In this document: positions 9,125 to 17,715 of the stretch, in pieces
How positions within the stretch are numbered: position 1 is the stretch's first letter
Layout of the letters: every line of letters begins with the position of its first letter
Position numbers and translations under genes: made by a program
From: Nocardia transvalensis NBRC 15921
GTDB taxonomy: Bacteria > Actinomycetota > Actinomycetes > Mycobacteriales > Mycobacteriaceae
Assembly (NCBI RefSeq): GCF_000308875.1
Contig: NZ_BAGL01000126.1
Span: 62,001 to 126,000 of the forward strand
Length of the DNA stretch: 64,000 nucleotides
Direction: 5' to 3'
The notes under the pieces: generated by a model
The model's database searches: none
Seen by the model: the letters and a program-made list of their open reading frames with translations, nothing else
Told to the model about the DNA's origin: nothing

Positions 9125-10509
9125 TCGGCAACCACCCTCATCGTGGCTGCCGCGCCGGGCCGCGGCTCGAGGTCCGCGCGGTCGACCGCCTCCAGGTCGA
9201 CGCCCTTGGTCTCGCGGGCGAAGGCGACGGCGACCAGCGTGACGCCCGCCGCCGCGGCCAGGTACCACGCGATCGGCACCGCGGACCCGAAGGCGTCCAG
9301 CAGCCGCACGGCGATGATCGGCGCCAGCGATCCCGCCACGATCGACGTCACCTGATACCCCAGGGACACACCGGAATACCGCATCCGGGTCGGGAACATC
9401 TCCGCCATGATCGCCGGCTGCGGCGCGTACATGAACGCATGGAACACCAGGCCGATGACAACCGCGGCCATGATGACGACGTTGTGCCCGCTGTCCATCA
9501 TCGGGAACGCGAAGAAGCCCCACGTCGCGGTCGCCAGCGTGCCCACCAGGTAGACCGGACGCCGGCCGATCCGATCGCTGAGCCGCCCGACCAGCGGGAT
9601 CACCACGAAATGCACGGCGTGCGCGGCCAGCAGCCACCACAGGATCACCTGGGTGTCCACCTTCACGTGCACCTTGAGATACGTGATGGAGAAGGTGACC
9701 ACCAGGTAGTACATGATGTTCTCGCCGAACCGCAGCCCCATCGCGGTGAACACCCCGCGCGGATACCGCCGCAGCACCTCGGCCACGCTGAACGAGGTCT
9801 GCCGCACCTGTTCCCTCTCGCGCTGTGCCGCGGCGAAGATCGGCGCGTCGGTCACCTTGGTCCGCACGTAGTAGCCGACCAGCACCACCACCGCCGACAG
9901 CCAGAACGCCACGCGCCAGCCCCAGCTCAGGAAGGCCGCGTCCGACAGCGTGGAGGTCATCACCAGCAGCACGACCGTCGCGAGCATATTGCCCGCGGGC
10001 ACCCCGGCCTGCGGCCAGCTCGCCCAGAATCCGCGGGCGCGGCTCGGGCTGTGCTCGGCCACCAGCAGCACCGCGCCGCCCCATTCGCCGCCGACCGCGA
10101 AACCCTGCACGAACCGCAGGATCACCAGCAGCGTGGGCGCCCAGTACCCGACCTGATGGAAGGTCGGCAGGCAGCCCATCAGGAAGGTCGAGGCGCCCAC
10201 CAGCACCAGGCTGAGCTGCAACAGCTTCTTGCGACCGTACTTGTCGCCGAAGTGCCCGAAGACGATGCCGCCCAACGGCCGTGCCGCGAAGCCGACCGCG
10301 TAGGTGACGAACGCGGCGAGGATCCCGTCCAGATCGCTGTCGCTCGCGGGGAAGAACACCTTGCTGAAGACCAGCGTGGCGGCCGTGCCGTAGAGGAAGA
10401 ACTCGTACCACTCGACGACCGTCCCGGCCATGGACGCCGCGACGACCCGCCGCAGCCCCGCGGTCACTCCGCCCGATCCGCCACCGCCCGGCGTGCTGGA
10501 AACCCTCAT
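9121..10509 (-). CDS. MFS transporter, metabolite:H+ symporter (MHS) family
   Basis: 462 residues with twelve predicted membrane helices. The MHS-type opening SMAGTVVEWYEFFLYGTAATLVF, the loop GHFGDKYGRKKLLQLSL and the charged loop VGRLSDRIGRRPVYLVG mark it as a proton-coupled transporter of organic acids. Relatives carry shikimate, dicarboxylates, alpha-ketoglutarate or betaine. Start ATG at 10509 follows a GAAGGAG site. It is the first gene of a two-gene operon with the SDR and diverges from a LysR regulator, the usual arrangement for substrate-induced uptake. The exact substrate cannot be read from sequence; a short hydroxy- or keto-acid fits the neighbouring dehydrogenase. Confidence 0.88.
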   Translation of the reverse strand: MRVSSTPGGGGSGGVTAGLRRVVAASMAGTVVEWYEFFLYGTAATLVFSKVFFPASDSDLDGILAAFVTYAVGFAARPLGGIVFGHFGDKYGRKKLLQLSLVLVGASTFLMGCLPTFHQVGYWAPTLLVILRFVQGFAVGGEWGGAVLLVAEHSPSRARGFWASWPQAGVPAGNMLATVVLLVMTSTLSDAAFLSWGWRVAFWLSAVVVLVGYYVRTKVTDAPIFAAAQREREQVRQTSFSVAEVLRRYPRGVFTAMGLRFGENIMYYLVVTFSITYLKVHVKVDTQVILWWLLAAHAVHFVVIPLVGRLSDRIGRRPVYLVGTLATATWGFFAFPMMDSGHNVVIMAAVVIGLVFHAFMYAPQPAIMAEMFPTRMRYSGVSLGYQVTSIVAGSLAPIIAVRLLDAFGSAVPIAWYLAAAAGVTLVAVAFARETKGVDLEAVDRADLEPRPGAAATMRVVAE

Positions 10510-10543
10510 CGCACCGCTCCTTCATGACCTCGGCCACGTATAT

Positions 10544-10561
10544 ATGTGATGGCCGCCACAT
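10544..10561. promoter_or_regulatory. Candidate LysR operator between the MFS and LysR genes
   Basis: Inverted repeat ATGTG-ATGGCCGC-CACAT in the divergent intergenic region, 18 bp and LysR-box-like in size. It is 35 bp from the transporter start and 84 bp from the regulator start. Inferred from position and symmetry only. Confidence 0.4.
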
Positions 10562-10644
10562 CTCAAGGTCTTCGGTGAGTATTGGTGCAGATGAAGGTGA
10601 CCGCAATGCCCAGATCCGCAGGGCATATCTGCGAGAATGCAGAA

Positions 10645-11565
10645 ATGAGCGGGTACTCGGCGAATCGGCGTCCCAGCGCCGACGATCTGCTGGTCCTGCT
10701 CGCGGTCGGCCGGTCCGGCCGATTCGTCACCGCCGCAGAGGAACTCGGCATCAACCACACCACGATCTCGCGGCGCATCGCGGCCCTGGAGCAGGCGCTG
10801 GGCGGCCGGGTGCTCACCCGCGTCACGGGCGGCTGGGAGCTCACCGAACTCGGGCGGGAGGCGCTCGCCGCGGCGGAGGCGGTGGAATCGGCGGTCCGGT
10901 CGCTGGCCACCGAGGCGGACGGCAGCCGCGCGCTCGAGGGGGTCGTGCGCATCTCCGCGACGGACGGTTTCAGCGCGTATATCGCCGCGCCCTCGGCGGC
11001 CCGGGTGCGGCGCCGCCATCCGCGCGTCGCCGTGGAGATCGTGGCGGCCACGCGACGGGCGTCGACGCAGCGGTCCGGGCTCGATATCGAGATCGTGGTC
11101 GGGCGGCCGAAGGTGCATCGCGCCGAGGCGGTGCGCCTGGGCGACTACTGCCTCGGCCTCTACGGCTCCCGCGACTACCTTGCCGCACAGGGCATCCCGC
11201 GCACGCTGGAGGATCTGGCGCGCTATCCCCTGGTGTACTTCATCGACTCCATGCTCCAGGTCGACGATCTGGACCTGGCCTCGAGCTTCGCCCCCATGAT
11301 GCGCGAATCCGTCTCCTCCACCAATGTCTTCGTCCACGTCGAGGCCACCCGCGCCGCGGCCGGCCTGGGCCTGCTCCCCTGCTTCATGGCCGACCGCCAC
11401 CCCGACCTGATCCGCGTCCTCCCCGACACGGCCACCGTCCGCCTCTCCTACTGGCTCGTCACCCGCCCCGAAACCCTCCGCCGCCCCGAGGTTTCCGCCG
11501 TCGTGGACGCCCTCCGCACCACAGTCACCGACCAGCACGACGCCCTCTTGGGCATCCGCCCCTGA
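10645..11565 (+). CDS. LysR-family transcriptional regulator
   Basis: 306 residues from ATG 10645 (MSGYSANRRPSADDL). The frame extends to 10582, but the typical LysR length and domain position favour the inner ATG. HTH at about residues 10-65 (AAEELGINHTTISRRIAALE), then an effector-binding domain. Divergent from the MFS/SDR operon and probably its regulator, responding to the imported substrate. It ends 6 bp from the P450 stop, tail to tail. The last 200 bp are strongly C-rich on the coding strand. Family assignment secure, inducer unknown. Confidence 0.88.
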   Translation: MSGYSANRRPSADDLLVLLAVGRSGRFVTAAEELGINHTTISRRIAALEQALGGRVLTRVTGGWELTELGREALAAAEAVESAVRSLATEADGSRALEGVVRISATDGFSAYIAAPSAARVRRRHPRVAVEIVAATRRASTQRSGLDIEIVVGRPKVHRAEAVRLGDYCLGLYGSRDYLAAQGIPRTLEDLARYPLVYFIDSMLQVDDLDLASSFAPMMRESVSSTNVFVHVEATRAAAGLGLLPCFMADRHPDLIRVLPDTATVRLSYWLVTRPETLRRPEVSAVVDALRTTVTDQHDALLGIRP

Positions 11566-11571
11566 CCTCCC

Positions 11572-12798
11572 CTACCCCCGCAGCCGCACCGGCAGCTCCT
11601 CCATCCCACGAATGAGCGCACCATGATGCCACTGCGGGACAAACGTCTGATCCGCCAGCTGGATATCTGGAAAACGTTGCAGCAGTTGAGTAAAGGCGGT
11701 GACGGCCTCGCGCCGGGCCAACGGCGCGCCGACGCAGAAGTGAATGCCGTAGCCGAAGGCGATGTGCCCGGACGGGTCACCCGCGAGGTCGAGATGGTCG
11801 GGGTCGGCGTAGCGGGCCGGGTCGTGATTGGCGGCCGCCAGTGCGACGTAGACGATTTCACCGCCCGGGATCTCGACGCCCGCTATCTCCACCGGATCCT
11901 CGGTGTAGCGCACGGTCGCCCAGCCGACCGGACCGTCGTACCGCAGGAATTCCTCGATCGCGGCGGGCACACCCGACGGGTCGGCGGAGAGGGCGTCGAG
12001 CTGGGACCTGTTGCGCAGCAACGCGTACGTGCCGTTGCCGATGAGGTTCACCGTCGTCTCGTGCCCCGCGACCAGCAGCAGGAACACCATCGCCACCAGC
12101 TCGGACTCCGACAGCCGGTCGCCGTCCTCACCGGCGTGCACCAGCCCGGACAGCAGGTCCTCGCCCGGCTCGCGCCGCTTGGCGTCCACCAGTCCCCGCA
12201 GATACCCGGCCATCTCGGCGGAGGCGACATTGCGCTCGGCCACACCGCCGATCGACCCCACCAGCACCCGCGTCCACGCCTGGAAGTCGGTGCGATCCTC
12301 GTACGGCACGCCCAGCAACTCGCAGATCACGGTGACCGGCAGCGGGTTCGCGAAGTCCGCCAGCAGATCGACCTCGGCACGCCCTTCCATGTCGTCCAGC
12401 AGGGCGGCGGTGATCTCCTCGATGCGCGGGCGCAGCGCCGACACCCGGCGCGGAGTGAACGCCTTGGTCACCAGCTTGCGCAGCCGCGTGTGATCCGGCG
12501 GATCGCTGTTGAGCATGTGCGTGGACAGCGCCTGGGCGTCCGCGCTGACCACGAGCGCCGAATCCCGATGCCCCTTGAAGATCTCGTAGATACCGGCCGC
12601 GCTCTTGTGCAGACGCGGATCCGTCAGCGCCGCGCGGGCCTCCGCGTACCCGATGACCACCCAGCCCGAGACGCCGTCGCGGAACCGCACCCGGTGAATC
12701 GGTCCGCGTTCACGCCAGCGGGCGTAATACCGGTGCGGGTCCTGATGGAAATCGTCGCCCACCTCTTCGATCCGATTCACGACATCGGTGTCGGCCAT
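11572..12798 (-). CDS. Cytochrome P450, bacterial class I
   Basis: 408 residues with all hallmarks of a working P450: I-helix LLVAGHETTVNLIG near residue 235, K-helix ExxR in EEFLRYDGPV near 280, and heme loop FGYGIHFCVGAPLARREA near 345 with the cysteine ligand. Soluble; needs a ferredoxin and reductase that are not encoded nearby. The sequence resembles CYP107-like enzymes that hydroxylate macrolides, steroids or other lipids. Convergent with the LysR gene; its upstream region holds a tandem array and hairpin element and is shared with the copper oxidase gene on the other strand. Substrate unknown. Confidence 0.92.
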   Translation of the reverse strand: MADTDVVNRIEEVGDDFHQDPHRYYARWRERGPIHRVRFRDGVSGWVVIGYAEARAALTDPRLHKSAAGIYEIFKGHRDSALVVSADAQALSTHMLNSDPPDHTRLRKLVTKAFTPRRVSALRPRIEEITAALLDDMEGRAEVDLLADFANPLPVTVICELLGVPYEDRTDFQAWTRVLVGSIGGVAERNVASAEMAGYLRGLVDAKRREPGEDLLSGLVHAGEDGDRLSESELVAMVFLLLVAGHETTVNLIGNGTYALLRNRSQLDALSADPSGVPAAIEEFLRYDGPVGWATVRYTEDPVEIAGVEIPGGEIVYVALAAANHDPARYADPDHLDLAGDPSGHIAFGYGIHFCVGAPLARREAVTAFTQLLQRFPDIQLADQTFVPQWHHGALIRGMEELPVRLRG

Positions 12799-12916
12799 GC
12801 TGTCCTCGCTGTCTCCCGAGCGATCGGAACGGCTGCAGCCCCGCCGTATCGACGGCGCCCCCTTGACCGTCCCAACCTACCGAAATTCTCGCCCTCGCGC
12901 CGTCCCCGCAGCTCAC

Positions 12917-13044
12917 CCCGGCAACCTCCCTCACCCCCGCACTCCACCTCCCTCGTCCCGGCACACCACCTCCCTTATCCCGGCACGCCACCTCCCTCGT
13001 CCCGGCACGCCACCTCCCTCGTCCCGGCACGCCACCTCCCTTAT
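12917..13044 (+). repeat. Tandem array 1 (22-bp unit) abutting a hairpin element
   Basis: Five 22-bp units at 12935, 12957, 12979, 13001 and 13023, preceded by one degenerate unit from 12917. Units begin CCCGGCACGC and continue CACCTCCCTCGT or CACCTCCCTTAT. The array runs straight into hairpin element copy 2, whose first ten bases on the plus strand are the same CCCGGCACGC and which is itself in register with the 22-bp period. It sits in the divergent region between the P450 and copper oxidase genes. Confidence 0.9.
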
Positions 13045-13066
13045 CCCGGCACGCTTTTGGCCGGGA
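13044..13066 (-). repeat. Hairpin element copy 2 (reverse)
   Basis: Reads TCCCGGC, CAAAAGCGT, GCCGGGA on the minus strand. A half copy (ATTCCGGCCAAA) follows in the opposite orientation at 13077-13088. Array 1 ends directly at its left edge. Confidence 0.85.
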
Positions 13067-13146
13067 TCTCTCGCGGATTCCGGCCAAATCGAGGCAAATC
13101 ACACCGATCCCTCGACCACGATCACCCGGGAGATCAAAATGGCAGT

Positions 13147-15483
13147 GTGGCAGGTCAATTCGTGCCGATCCCCGACTGGACTTCCAGCGATGATCAGGAC
13201 TGCGGGCTCGCCCTCGCGGACCTCGGCGGGGACGGCTCGCTCGATGTGGTGGTGCTGCGGGTCGACAATCCCGACGGCCAGAACTCCGGCTATTACCGCG
13301 TGGGCGCCGACCTCGGCACCGACGGAAACGTAACCGGCTGGGGCCCATGGCTTTCCGTTCCCGACTGGTGGGGGTGGCAGAACCAGGGCGCGGGCATCGC
13401 GATCGCCGACCTCTCCGGGAACGGCCGCCAGGATCTCGTGGTCCTCGTGGTCGACAACCCGCCCGGTCAGAACCAGGGCTATCTCCGCATCGGCCGCGAC
13501 CTCGCGCCGGACGGCACCGTGACCGGCGGCTGGACGCCGTGGCAGCAGATTCCGGACTGGTACGGGTGGGAGAACCAGGGCGCCGACATCTGCCTCACCA
13601 CCGTCGACGGCCGCCCCACGCTGGTGGTTTTCACCATCGACAATCCGCCGGGCCAGAATTCGGGGCAGTTCCGCCTCGCCAAGGGACTGACCGCCGACGG
13701 CGCGATCGCGGAATGGACACCGTGGGTGGCGATTCCGGACTGGTGGGGCTGGGAGAATCAGGGCGCGGGCATCACCGCCGCCGACCTCGACGGCGACGGC
13801 CGGCCCGAACTGGTCGTCTTCACCATCGACCATCCGCAGCAGGGCAACGCCGGCCAGTACACGGTCGGCTGGGGGCTGGACGGCACCGGACACTGCGTCG
13901 ACGGCTGGAGCCGCTGGTCCACGATCCAGGGCTGGGGCTTCACCGACAACGAGGGCGCCGCCGTGGCAGTGCGGCCCACCCCCGGCGGCCCGCCCGAACT
14001 GGTGGTCGCCACCGTCGACCATCCGCCGGGCGGCAACGCGGGCTATCTGCGCGTGGCCCCGCTCGCGACCGATCTGGACGACGCTGCCGCCGAAGGGCTC
14101 TGGCGCATCCTCGACTTCGGCACCGAGATCAATCCCGTCCACGCCGCCCTGCTGCACACCGGTGACATCCTGTTCTTCGCCGGTTCCGGCAACGATCCCG
14201 ACCGGCTCGCCGCGCACGAATTCCGCACGCGGGTATGGCATTACCCGAATCCGGTACTGACCGCGCCGGATACGCCCATCGACCTGTTCTGCGCCGGCCA
14301 GACCCTGCTGCCGGACGGGCGGCTGCTGGCGGTCGGCGGCACCGGCCGCTACGACCCGTTCTACGGCATCCCCGACGCGCTCGTCTTCGACCCGGCGACG
14401 CTGGCCTGGAAGGCGCTGCCGGACATGGCTTTCGGCCGCTGGTATCCGACACTCGCGAAACTCCCCGACGGCAATGTGGTCGTGACGTCGGGCCTGGGCG
14501 CCGACAATTTCCTGTCCGAGACGCCGGAACTGTTCGACACCGCCGCGCAGACCTGGTCGCAGCTGCCGGTCCCCGGCCCGATCCCGATGTACGGCCACCT
14601 GGTGCTGCTCGCCGACGGGCGGATCTTCTACACCGGCGGGCAGATGGGCGGCAACAACGGTATGCGCCCGACGATCTGGGATCCGGCGACGGGCGCGGTC
14701 ACCGTGGTGCCGGGCCTCACCGATCCGGAGGCGCGCAACCAGTCCACCAGCGTGCTCCTGCCGCCCGCCCAGCGCCAGCGGGTGATGATCATGGGCGGCG
14801 GCGGTTACGACATGCACTCGGCCTCAACGGTTCTCGACGACACCCGGATCGCCGATCTGAGCGCGCCCGCCCCGGCGTACGAGGCCGGGCCGCCGCTGCA
14901 TCACGCCCGGATGCACGTCAACGCGGTCCTGCTGCCGGATCGGACGGTGCTGGCGACGGGTGGTTCGGCGATGGAGGAGATGGCCGATATGGCGCCGCCC
15001 TTCGCGGAAATCCTCGATCCGGACGCCGGATCCTGGATGCACACCGCCCAGCAGCGCGTCGCCCGCCTCTACCACTCGGTCGCCCTGCTGACCCCCGACG
15101 GCAAGGTGATCACCGCCGGCTCCAACCCGCAGCGCAAAACCGAGGAACTCCGCATCGAGGTGTTCTGGCCGCCCTACCTCTTCCACGGCCCCCGCCCCGA
15201 CCTGCAACTCGCCGCCACGACCACCACCTACGGCGCCACCCTGGACGCCACCGTCACCGGCGCCCCGCGCGACGCCTGCCTCATCCACCCCACCTCCTGC
15301 ACCCACTCCAGCAACAACGACCAACGCCTGGTCGACCTCCCCTTCACTTCCCCCACCCCCGGCACAATCACCCTCACCATGCCGTCCACCCCCGCCCTGG
15401 CCCCACCAGGCTGGTACCTACTCTTCGTCGTCGACACCGAGGGCGTCCCGTCCTCCGGCCGCTGGATCCAGCTCGGGCCGTAG
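13147..15483 (+). CDS. Copper-radical oxidase (galactose-oxidase/GlxA-like) with five N-terminal repeats
   Basis: 778 residues from GTG 13147 (VAGQFVPIPDW); the open frame upstream is antisense to the P450 and crosses the tandem array, so it is rejected. Residues 1-300 hold five repeats of about 60 residues (IPDWWGWENQGAG, D-G-R/P-LVVF, DNPPGQN) resembling FG-GAP/VCBS beta-propeller blades. The kelch-type oxidase follows: Cys in LFCAGQTLL, Tyr in GRWYPTLAKL, the Tyr-His pair in ARLYHSVALL, and His in CTHSSNNDQR, matching the Cys-Tyr cofactor and copper ligands of galactose oxidase. A DUF1929-like domain ends the protein. It should oxidise a primary alcohol or sugar to aldehyde with H2O2. No signal peptide is visible, which is odd for this family. 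Confidence 0.88.
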   Translation: MAGQFVPIPDWTSSDDQDCGLALADLGGDGSLDVVVLRVDNPDGQNSGYYRVGADLGTDGNVTGWGPWLSVPDWWGWQNQGAGIAIADLSGNGRQDLVVLVVDNPPGQNQGYLRIGRDLAPDGTVTGGWTPWQQIPDWYGWENQGADICLTTVDGRPTLVVFTIDNPPGQNSGQFRLAKGLTADGAIAEWTPWVAIPDWWGWENQGAGITAADLDGDGRPELVVFTIDHPQQGNAGQYTVGWGLDGTGHCVDGWSRWSTIQGWGFTDNEGAAVAVRPTPGGPPELVVATVDHPPGGNAGYLRVAPLATDLDDAAAEGLWRILDFGTEINPVHAALLHTGDILFFAGSGNDPDRLAAHEFRTRVWHYPNPVLTAPDTPIDLFCAGQTLLPDGRLLAVGGTGRYDPFYGIPDALVFDPATLAWKALPDMAFGRWYPTLAKLPDGNVVVTSGLGADNFLSETPELFDTAAQTWSQLPVPGPIPMYGHLVLLADGRIFYTGGQMGGNNGMRPTIWDPATGAVTVVPGLTDPEARNQSTSVLLPPAQRQRVMIMGGGGYDMHSASTVLDDTRIADLSAPAPAYEAGPPLHHARMHVNAVLLPDRTVLATGGSAMEEMADMAPPFAEILDPDAGSWMHTAQQRVARLYHSVALLTPDGKVITAGSNPQRKTEELRIEVFWPPYLFHGPRPDLQLAATTTTYGATLDATVTGAPRDACLIHPTSCTHSSNNDQRLVDLPFTSPTPGTITLTMPSTPALAPPGWYLLFVVDTEGVPSSGRWIQLGP

Positions 15484-15540
15484 TGCCGCCTGCGCGATAT
15501 CACCGCCCGTCGCATCGCTCGGCCCACCCAACACAACCTC

Positions 15541-15625
15541 CCCGCCACGCCCAACCCCCTCCGTGTTCACCCCGCCACGCCCAACCCCCTCCTTGTTCAC
15601 CCCGCCACGCCCAGCCTCTTCTTGT
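15541..15625 (+). repeat. Tandem array 2 (30-bp unit) abutting a hairpin element
   Basis: Three units of 30 bp from 15541, 15571 and 15601. Each begins CCCGCCACGCCCA and ends around CTCCTTGTTCAC; the third is slightly diverged and passes directly into hairpin element copy 3. Lies 57 bp after the copper oxidase stop. Confidence 0.88.
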
Positions 15626-15648
15626 TTCCGGCATGCTTTTGGCCGGAA
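15626..15648 (-). repeat. Hairpin element copy 3 (reverse)
   Basis: TTCCGGC, CAAAAGCAT, GCCGGAA on the minus strand, with array 2 directly at its left edge. The 3' flank in element orientation (AAACAAGA) matches that of copies 8 and 11. Confidence 0.87.
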
Positions 15649-15729
15649 ACCACCCGCTCCCCCGCATACAGAACGGCATCATTGCGACAAATTCGCGCAT
15701 CCCACGTCCAGGGAGCAATACCGTGGAGT

Positions 15730-16176
15730 ATGCGCACTTTCGTCCACCTGGTGCTCTTCGCCTGCGCCATCGCGATCGCGGTCGGCGCCTTCGGCCCCCT
15801 CGTCGGCTCGGTCGACGCCCGTGACGTGCGGCTCATCGATCTGCGCGACGGCGTCCCCAGCGGCTGGACACTCGATCAGCTCTCCGCGCAGGCGGCCTCG
15901 ATCCACACCTCACTGACCCTCCTGTTCCTGGTGATCGCCGCGGTCATCCTCCTCGCCGCGCTGTTCGGCTCCCGCGCCCTCGGCTGGCTCGGCGTCATAG
16001 CGGGCCTGGCGGCACTCGGCGTGACCACCTGGCGGCTGGATCAGCGCTTCGACGACCTACTGCGCGACGACTACCGCAACCTCCTGAACGGCGCGTGGGG
16101 GCTGTACCTGATCGGCGGCGGCCTGGTCATGGCCCTGCTGGCGCTCCTGGTGCCCCGCGAACGCAAGTCCCTGTAG
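15730..16176 (+). CDS. Small four-helix membrane protein of unknown function
   Basis: 148 residues from ATG 15730 (MRTFVHLVLFACAIAIAVG). The frame is open back to 15622, but that stretch translates hairpin copy 3, so the internal ATG is preferred. Four hydrophobic helices: about residues 5-25, 57-75, 80-95 and 122-142. The loop between helices 1 and 2 (residues 26-55) is polar, then helices 2 and 3 are tightly spaced, and residues 96-120 are charged (WRLDQRFDDLLRDDYRN). No family recognised. Flanked on both sides by hairpin elements. Confidence 0.65.
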   Translation: MRTFVHLVLFACAIAIAVGAFGPLVGSVDARDVRLIDLRDGVPSGWTLDQLSAQAASIHTSLTLLFLVIAAVILLAALFGSRALGWLGVIAGLAALGVTTWRLDQRFDDLLRDDYRNLLNGAWGLYLIGGGLVMALLALLVPRERKSL

Positions 16177-16203
16177 AAGACCACCGACACACGACCACCC
16201 GTT

Positions 16204-16226
16204 TTCCGGCATGCTTTTGGCCGGAA
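16204..16226 (-). repeat. Hairpin element copy 4 (reverse, left half of an inverted pair)
   Basis: TTCCGGC, CAAAAGCAT, GCCGGAA on the minus strand; faces copy 5 across 16 bp, so together they form a 62-bp near-perfect palindrome just after the membrane-protein gene. Confidence 0.87.
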
Positions 16227-16242
16227 TCCCCCACACGATGGA

Positions 16243-16265
16243 TCCCGGCCAAAAGCATGCCGGGA
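16243..16265 (+). repeat. Hairpin element copy 5 (right half of an inverted pair)
   Basis: TCCCGGC, CAAAAGCAT, GCCGGGA. The second stem base pair is C-G where copy 4 has T-A, i.e. a compensated change. It lies 46 bp before the reductase start. Confidence 0.87.
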
Positions 16266-16311
16266 AAAGTGGAAGACTGTGGCCGAAACGTCGCACACCG
16301 AGGGAGAGCGC

Positions 16312-17682
16312 ATGTCGATCGAGACCGTGGATGCCGTGGTGATCGGGATGGGGCCGGGAGGCGAGGACGTCGCGACGCGGCTGGCCACCGCGGGGCTGGC
16401 GGTCGTCGGCGTCGAGGGCCGGTTGGTCGGCGGCGAGTGCCCGTACTACGCGTGCGTGCCCACCAAGATGATGGTGCGCGCGGCGGGCGCGCTGGCCGAG
16501 GGCCGCCGGATCGGCGAACTCGCGGGCGCGGCCGAGGTGCGTTCGGATTGGCGTCCGGTGGCCGACCGGATCCGCGACGAGGCGACCGACAACTGGGACG
16601 ACACCGTCGCGGTCGAGCGGTTCGAGAAGGCCGGTGGGCGCTTCGTGCGCGGCTGGGGCCGCATCACCGCACCCCACGAGGTGACCGTCAGCACCGCCGA
16701 CGGTGACCGGGTGTTCCGCGCCGAGCGCGCGATCGTGCTCAATCCCGGTACGGCGCCGGCTGTTCCGCCGATCGAGGGCCTGGCGGATACGCCCTTCTGG
16801 ACCAACCGGGAGGCCGTCACGGCGACGACGGCCCCCGAATCGCTGATCGTGCTCGGCGGTGGTCCCGTGGGAATGGAGTTCGCCCAGATCTTTTCGCGGT
16901 TCGGCGCGAAGGTCACGGTCCTCGTACCCCACGGCATTCTCCCGAAGGAGGAGCCGGAGGCGGCGGACCTGATCACGGAAGTCTTTGCCCACGAAGGGAT
17001 CACGATCCGTACGGGTGCCCAGACCACTCGTGTCGAGCACGACGGCGACCGGTTCACCGTGCACCTGAGCGAGGGCGAACCGCTGCACGCGCGGCAACTG
17101 CTGGTCGCGACCGGCCGCCGCACCGACGTGGCGGGCCTGGGCGTCGGCGCGGTGGGATTGGACGAATCGGCCCGCGGCATCGAGGTCGACGACCATCTGC
17201 GCGCCGCCGACGGCGTGTGGGCGATCGGCGACATCACCGGTAAGGGCGCCTTCACCCACATGTCGATGTACCAGGCTCGTATCGCCGCGAACGACATCCT
17301 CGGCGACACAACGGAATCGGCGCGCTACCACGCGGTCCCCCGGGTCACCTTCACCGATCCCGAGGTCGGCGCGGTAGGCATGACGGAGGCAGAGGCACGC
17401 AAGGCGGGCCTGAACGTCCGCACCGGCAGCACCGACGCCGCCAACTCCACCCGCGGCTGGATCCACAAGACCGGCAACGAGGGCCTGATCAAACTGGTCG
17501 AAGACGCCGACTGCGGCATCCTCGTCGGGGCCACCTCCATCGGCCCGGTGGGCGGCGAGGTCCTCAGCGCTCTGGCCGTGGCCGTTCACGCCGAGGTCCC
17601 CACCCGAACCCTCCGCCAGATGATCTACGCCTACCCCACCTTCCACCGCGCCATAGAGTCGGCCTTGGACGATTTGAGCTGA
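16312..17682 (+). CDS. FAD-dependent pyridine nucleotide-disulfide oxidoreductase
   Basis: 456 residues from ATG 16312 with GGGAG upstream. FAD motif VVIGMGPGGEDVA at residues 9-21; redox-active disulfide in GGECPYYACVPTKMM (CxxxxC, residues 43-48); NAD(P) motif VLGGGPVGMEFAQ near 183; FAD contact WAIGDITGKG near 305; C-terminal dimer interface with the His of YPTFHRAIESAL. The family includes dihydrolipoyl dehydrogenase, mycothione and mercuric reductases. Absence of the extra N-terminal metal-binding domain argues against MerA, and no lipoyl-enzyme neighbours are present, so the disulfide substrate is open. Confidence 0.88.
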   Translation: MSIETVDAVVIGMGPGGEDVATRLATAGLAVVGVEGRLVGGECPYYACVPTKMMVRAAGALAEGRRIGELAGAAEVRSDWRPVADRIRDEATDNWDDTVAVERFEKAGGRFVRGWGRITAPHEVTVSTADGDRVFRAERAIVLNPGTAPAVPPIEGLADTPFWTNREAVTATTAPESLIVLGGGPVGMEFAQIFSRFGAKVTVLVPHGILPKEEPEAADLITEVFAHEGITIRTGAQTTRVEHDGDRFTVHLSEGEPLHARQLLVATGRRTDVAGLGVGAVGLDESARGIEVDDHLRAADGVWAIGDITGKGAFTHMSMYQARIAANDILGDTTESARYHAVPRVTFTDPEVGAVGMTEAEARKAGLNVRTGSTDAANSTRGWIHKTGNEGLIKLVEDADCGILVGATSIGPVGGEVLSALAVAVHAEVPTRTLRQMIYAYPTFHRAIESALDDLS

Positions 17683-17715
17683 GCCCCAACGGCATTCCTC
17701 GCACGGGTCCCGTCC

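Noticed and set aside
12917..13044. Possible CRISPR array at tandem array 1
   Set aside because: Units are contiguous, without spacers, and no cas genes are present.
11623..13146. Long open frame continuing the copper oxidase upstream
   Set aside because: It is antisense to the complete P450 gene and crosses tandem array 1 and a hairpin element; no start or ribosome site supports it.
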